Source: CAG-557 sp045540315 (lineage in GTDB: Bacteria > Bacillota > Clostridia > Oscillospirales > Acutalibacteraceae). From it: a stretch of 7,541 bases of DNA. The stretch lies in NCBI GenBank assembly GCA_045540315.1, contig JAZQHA010000033.1, forward strand, positions 1 to 7,541. Direction: 5' to 3'. Below are positions 4,924 through 7,541 of the stretch, in pieces. The notes beneath the pieces were generated by a model. That model did no database searches. It was given only the letters and a program-made list of their open reading frames with translations, and was not told the DNA's origin. The translations under genes were made by a program, and so were the position numbers. The first letter of the stretch is position 1. Each line of letters begins with the position of its first letter.

Positions 4924-5511
4924 TTAGTTAAAATATCTCTTGAGAAGTCCCTCAAATGCTTTACCGTGTCGAGCTTCGTCACGAGCCATTTCGTGAACTG
5001 TGTCGTGAATTGCGTCAAGTCCGTTCTTCTTAGCGCAGGATGCAAGGTCGAACTTACCCTGTGTTGCACCGTATTCGCAGTCAACTCTCCACTTTAAGTT
5101 GTCCTTTGTTGTAGCTTTCATGTTGGGCTCTAAATCTTCGCCAAGAAGCTCAGCAAACTTTGCAGCGTGTTCTGCTTCTTCATAAGCAGCCTTTTCCCAG
5201 TAAAGACCTACTTCGGGATAGCCTTCTCTGTGAGCAATACGAGCCATGCAAAGATACATACCAACTTCTGCACACTCGCCGTTGAAGTTAGCCATAAGCT
5301 GTTCAAAGATATACTTCTTATCTTCCTCGGAAATGTCGGGGTTGTTCTTTACTGTCTTAGCGTATACGCCGTATTCGTGCTCAGCAGCAAGAGCCGCGCC
5401 TTCTTCCATAACCTTGAACTTTTCAGCGGGAACCTTACAAACGGGGCACTTTTCGGGAGCGGAATCGCCCTCGTGAACATAACCACAAACTGTGCATACA
5501 TACTTTGCCAT
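4924..5511 (-). CDS. rbr: Reverse-type rubrerythrin (N-terminal rubredoxin, C-terminal diiron domain), NADH-linked peroxidase
   Basis: 195 residues from ATG 5511. An in-frame ATG at 5517 is only two bases from the AGAGG ribosome binding site, while 5511 is eight, so I choose 5511 (MAKYVC). The rubredoxin domain comes first: C6-x2-C9 and C22-x2-C25 bind one iron. The diiron four-helix bundle follows, with E79/E82, ExxH at E112-H115 and a second ExxH at E179-H182 (DEARH). This order is that of clostridial 'reverse rubrerythrins', which reduce hydrogen peroxide to water with electrons from NADH through a partner reductase in the cytoplasm. All metal ligands appear present and the length is near normal for the family. 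It lies 26 bases downstream of perR in the same direction and ends at a strong terminator, so it is likely in the PerR regulon and induced by peroxide or air. Confidence 0.92.
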   Translation of the reverse strand: MAKYVCTVCGYVHEGDSAPEKCPVCKVPAEKFKVMEEGAALAAEHEYGVYAKTVKNNPDISEEDKKYIFEQLMANFNGECAEVGMYLCMARIAHREGYPEVGLYWEKAAYEEAEHAAKFAELLGEDLEPNMKATTKDNLKWRVDCEYGATQGKFDLASCAKKNGLDAIHDTVHEMARDEARHGKAFEGLLKRYFN

Positions 5512-5537
5512 AATCATTACCTCTTTCTTCTTTATAA

Positions 5538-5927
5538 TTAATTTATTTTTATTTTACAATCGGGACATATTCCCCGAAAATGTACTATATAATCTGTTAC
5601 CTCGAAGGGGGCATCCTTTACAATGCTGTCAACCGGGATTGCGATAAAATCCGTGGGAATGTCAAAAATTCTTTTGCAGCTTTTACAGGAAAGATGAAAG
5701 TGAGGATTCTTATTTCCGTCAAAATGGGTTGTCTTGTCGTCGCCTTCAATTTTCTGAATAATTCCCATCTCCGCAAGCTGCTCTAAATTTCTGTAAACCG
5801 TTGCCAGGGAAAGCTCAGGAATCTCCTCTTTGAGTTCCATATAAATCCATTCGGCAGTGGGGTGACACTTAACGCTTTGTAAAAGCGAAAGAATGGAATC
5901 TCTCTTGTGACTCTTTCTTGAAATCAT
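5538..5927 (-). CDS. perR: Peroxide-responsive Fur-family repressor PerR
   Basis: 129 residues; ATG 5927 has GGGAGG close upstream. The N-terminal winged helix (about 8-65) includes the recognition helix region LSLATVYRNLEQLAEMGII. The dimerisation and metal domain follows. H22, D70, H76, H78 and D89 align by pattern with the five PerR regulatory-iron ligands (B. subtilis H37, D85, H91, H93, D104), and C81/C84 with C121/C124 form the structural zinc site. In PerR, iron-bound peroxide oxidises the regulatory histidines and releases DNA. An Asp at the D104 position favours PerR over Fur or Zur. It is the first gene of a two-gene operon with rubrerythrin. A Fur-type palindrome covers its own transcription start, so autoregulation is expected. 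Fur or Zur identity is possible but less consistent with the neighbour. Confidence 0.88.
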   Translation of the reverse strand: MISRKSHKRDSILSLLQSVKCHPTAEWIYMELKEEIPELSLATVYRNLEQLAEMGIIQKIEGDDKTTHFDGNKNPHFHLSCKSCKRIFDIPTDFIAIPVDSIVKDAPFEVTDYIVHFRGICPDCKIKIN

Positions 5928-5948
5928 ATATTTCCTCCCTTCAGTTAA

Positions 5949-5963
5949 TGATAATCGTTATCG
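5949..5963. promoter_or_regulatory. Fur/PerR box at the perR transcription start
   Basis: TGATAATCGTTATCG matches the 7-1-7 Fur-family box TGATAATnATTATCA at all but two positions and contains the palindrome GATAA-TCG-TTATC. A second, wider repeat, AATGATAA (5947-5954) with TTAGCATT (5964-5971), overlaps it, suggesting two bound dimers. It lies directly downstream of the -10, where a bound repressor would block initiation. Confidence 0.75.
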
Positions 5964-5971
5964 TTAGCATT

Positions 5972-6000
5972 AATATAACATATATTTTCAAGTTTGTCAA
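5972..6000 (-). promoter_or_regulatory. Near-consensus sigma-A promoter of perR-rbr
   Basis: Minus strand: TTGACA (6000-5995), 17 bases, TATATT (5977-5972), with TG one base before the -10. Such a strong promoter is consistent with control mainly by repression at the adjacent Fur/PerR box. Confidence 0.85.
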
Positions 6001-6054
6001 CAGTTTTTAAAAAAATTTTAGAAGAATTTTTAATTTTTTCATATGTCCTTCCGC

Positions 6055-6083
6055 TTGACACGGAATATTGGCTGTGATATATT
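6055..6083 (+). promoter_or_regulatory. Near-consensus sigma-A promoter of the small membrane protein gene
   Basis: TTGACA (6055-6060), 17 bases, TATATT (6078-6083), with TGA directly before the -10. The ATG follows at 6125, leaving a leader of about 35 bases. Confidence 0.85.
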
Positions 6084-6124
6084 ATTAAAGGAAAGAAAAA
6101 ATAATTACACAAAGGAGAATCATT

Positions 6125-6574
6125 ATGAAAAAATCATGTAAGGTATTGGGGATTCTTATTGGTCTGGCGTTTGTTCTGGTGGGCATTTTGGCTATGAGCG
6201 GTGCTCTTGGTGCAGAGGTTTATTATCCTGATTCTGCCCCCTTTGGTTATGAATCGGGCTATGCAACATTCGGTGCAGATTACTATACATATTCAGTAAA
6301 CAATATGGCTGAGGCAGGAGACGGAGCTCGTGCTGCGGGAGCAAACCTTTATTACATCGGCAATTTCCTTAAAATTTTTTGCGGTCTCACATCCATGCTC
6401 TTCGGCTTTTTGGTAATGTGCATATTCGGCGGATTAAATTGCTGCAGCGGTAAAGAGAAAGTAACGGAAACAGTGATTGAAGAAACTGCAATTCCCGAAG
6501 TACCCGAAGAAGAAACGGCTTCTGAGGCTACAGAAGAACAGGCACCCGAAGCTGCAGAGGAACAGGCTGAATAA
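6125..6574 (+). CDS. Hypothetical two-helix membrane protein with acidic C-terminal tail
   Basis: 149 residues; ATG 6125 has AAAGGAG seven bases upstream. I do not recognise the family. Residues 7-28 form a hydrophobic helix after a short basic start (MKKSCK), acting as a signal anchor or first membrane segment. Residues about 31-77 are Tyr- and Gly-rich and probably face outside. Residues about 78-101 form a second membrane helix, followed by a Cys pair (C106, C107) and a 40-residue Glu/Ala-rich tail (EEETASEATEEQ), low in complexity and presumably cytoplasmic. It is transcribed alone from a strong promoter and ends at its own terminator, divergent from perR, but no Fur box overlaps its promoter. 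The role is unknown; a small envelope-associated protein is all that can be said. Confidence 0.8.
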   Translation: MKKSCKVLGILIGLAFVLVGILAMSGALGAEVYYPDSAPFGYESGYATFGADYYTYSVNNMAEAGDGARAAGANLYYIGNFLKIFCGLTSMLFGFLVMCIFGGLNCCSGKEKVTETVIEETAIPEVPEEETASEATEEQAPEAAEEQAE

Positions 6575-6600
6575 TAAGTTTCTGAAAAATAATACATAAA

Positions 6601-6632
6601 AACTCCCAAAAGTTTGCTTTTGGGAGTTTTTT
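6601..6632 (+). terminator. Terminator after the membrane protein gene
   Basis: AACTCCCAAAAG (6601-6612) and CTTTTGGGAGTT (6617-6628) form a perfect 12-bp stem with a TTTG loop, followed by T residues to 6632. Confidence 0.92.
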
Positions 6633-6764
6633 ATAGCAAAAAATTAAAGAATTGCCATCAAGTGGGCAAAAAACTTAAGGAATTTCGCTAAAAATAGTGA
6701 TATACTGTCCCCGAAGCGGTAGAAATCCGCAAATTAAGCGAAGCGGCGTATTGCGAAAGGAATT

Positions 6765-6804
6765 TTGAAAAAAGCTTCCTTTATTATATATAGCCGCTAT
6801 AATA
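6765..6804 (+). promoter_or_regulatory. Candidate GH4 gene promoter with palindromic operator
   Basis: TTGAAA (6765-6770), 16 bases, TATATA (6787-6792); TATAAT at 6798-6803 is an alternative -10. The odd-centred palindrome TATAGC-C-GCTATA (6789-6801) overlaps both -10 candidates, and TATTATA (6782-6788) mirrors TATAATA (6798-6804). Sugar-use genes commonly have a repressor operator here; the regulator is not in the window. The rest of 6633-6825 shows no other clear feature. Confidence 0.4.
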
Positions 6805-6825
6805 AATTCCGAAAGGAGAATTTGT

Positions 6826-7356
6826 ATGAAAATTGAAAACAATATGGCAACTGATGTTAAAATTGCCTATATAGGCGGAGGTTCCCGTGGTTGGGCATGG
6901 GGACTCATGAGTGATCTTGCTTCCTCCGAAGGGATGAGCGGTGATGTTTATTTATACGATATCGACTTGGATGCGGCAAAGGCAAATGAAATTATCGGAA
7001 ATAAGTACAACGACCTTCCCGACGCTGTATCAAAGTGGGGTTATCATGCGGTAGAAACCATCGACGAGGCCTTGACAGGTGCAAACTTCGTTGTAATTTC
7101 CATCCTTCCCGGCACCTTCGACGAAATGGAGTCTGACGTTCATGCTCCCGAAAAGTACGGAATTTATCAGCCCGTAGGCGACACAACCGGCCCCGGCGGT
7201 GTGGTAAGAGCGCTCCGTACAATTCCCATGTTTGAAGTAATTGCAAAGGCAATTGAGAAAAACTGCCCCGATGCCTGGGTAATAAACTATACCAATCCTA
7301 TTTCCGAATCCAACAAAAGCTACAACTCTCAAAGCCCAACACACCCCGTGTATTGA
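6826..7356 (+). pseudogene. Truncated GH4-family NAD-dependent glycosidase (alpha-glucosidase/alpha-galacturonidase type)
   Basis: ATG 6826 has AAAGGAG eight bases upstream. GH4 enzymes hydrolyse glycosides by an oxidation-elimination mechanism with bound NAD(H) and a metal ion. The Rossmann start is clear: VKIAYIGGGSRGWAWG (11-26), the acidic strand end LYDID (43-47) and FVVISILPG (88-96). The family block KYGIYQPVGDTTGPGG (110-125) and WVINYTNP (151-158) follow. After residue about 160 the sequence stops looking like GH4: 16 unrelated residues lead to a stop at 7354-7356. A whole enzyme has roughly 430-460 residues, so the metal-binding Cys/His and the catalytic part are missing and this product should be inactive. 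The first 160 codons show no internal damage, so the break is recent or an assembly join near 7303-7310. Exact substrate cannot be told from this part. Confidence 0.82.
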
Positions 7357-7437
7357 CTTTCTTCGCTATAAAATGTATGCAATTAAAAAAAGTTGATATC
7401 ATCCCGTTTCCCAGCAGGAGGAAATCCATTAAAACAG

Positions 7438-7541
7438 AAGGCAGGTTTTCTGACTTATCTCGTTCATCGCGCCTTCCCGATTAGAAATCAGTGGCAAAGA
7501 GTGCGACAAACAAACTCATTATTGAGTGAGATTTACAGCAA
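7438..7541 (-). ncRNA. Cobalamin riboswitch, 3' portion (5' part beyond the window)
   Basis: Read on the minus strand, the conserved blocks of the B12 element occur in order. They are CTGTAAA (7538-7532), GCCACTG (7495-7489), CGGGAAGGCG followed by GATGA (within 7479-7464), and AGTCAGAAAACCTGCC (7455-7440). The upstream blocks with the first part of the aptamer lie past the right edge. Adenosylcobalamin binding normally shuts off a downstream B12 transport, synthesis or B12-independent isozyme gene. Here the downstream direction runs into the broken GH4 gene with no credible gene. A T tract on that strand (7391-7385) could belong to an expression-platform terminator, but I cannot pair a clean stem beside it. 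Confidence 0.85.

Noticed and set aside
5515..5517. ATG at 5517 as the rubrerythrin start.
   Set aside because: Only two bases from the ribosome binding site; the rubredoxin family start MAKYVC fits ATG 5511 with eight bases.
5167..5541. 124-codon plus-strand open frame opposite rubrerythrin.
   Set aside because: Antisense to a well-supported gene and running through its promoter-proximal end; no ribosome binding site.
7030..7344. 104-codon minus-strand open frame opposite the GH4 fragment.
   Set aside because: It is a shadow of the GH4 reading frame, which has clear motifs; its start lacks a ribosome binding site.
7337..7355. CAACACAC/GTGTATTG repeat as a terminator or transposon end.
   Set aside because: The stem has a mismatch, no T tract follows on either strand and no matching inverted copy is seen elsewhere.
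7298..7429. A 43-codon minus-strand ORF after the riboswitch, starting ATG at 7429.
   Set aside because: It has no ribosome binding site, matches nothing I recognise and ends inside the GH4 remnant. Probably chance.

Overview
The window reads as DNA of a low-GC, anaerobic member of the Firmicutes, most likely Clostridia. The signs are AAGGAGG-type ribosome binding sites, sigma-A promoters of TTGACA/TATAAT type, a PerR plus rubredoxin-containing rubrerythrin pair as found in clostridia, and a GH4-type glycosidase. It is a mosaic of a mobile element (about 1-4870) and ordinary chromosome (about 4870-7305), followed by a short piece (about 7306-7541) that does not belong with the gene it interrupts.

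Mobile part. On the minus strand, an HTH regulator overlaps the start of a probable type III-like DNA methyltransferase that runs off the left edge. A hairpin-rich gene-free stretch (321-796) follows. Then come plus-strand accessory genes: a replication-relaxation-like winged-helix protein (797-1369), an unrecognised companion (1374-1991), a 46-residue acidic small ORF (2087-2227), a 424-residue protein with weak DUF3991-like features (2642-3916), and the antirestriction DNA mimic ArdA (4169-4699). A methyltransferase at one side and ArdA at the other suggest an integrative and conjugative or mobilizable element that both carries and evades restriction. No integrase or relaxase is visible. Two leader/terminator modules share the 12-mer CAAATACAAGGG ahead of the DUF3991-like gene and ardA. 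Five TACGCA repeats at 4790-4862 lie at the probable right end of the element.

Chromosomal part. A minus-strand perR-rubrerythrin operon (5927 to 4924) has a near-consensus promoter, a Fur/PerR-type palindrome at the start site and a strong terminator at its end. This is a peroxide-sensing and peroxide-detoxifying unit. Divergent from it is a small two-helix membrane protein of unknown role (6125-6574) with its own consensus promoter and terminator. Next is a GH4 NAD-dependent glycosidase gene (6826 onward) that loses homology near codon 160. The last hundred bases hold the 3' part of a cobalamin riboswitch on the minus strand, pointing back into the broken GH4 gene with no recognisable gene to control. 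That end is either a real rearrangement or an assembly join.
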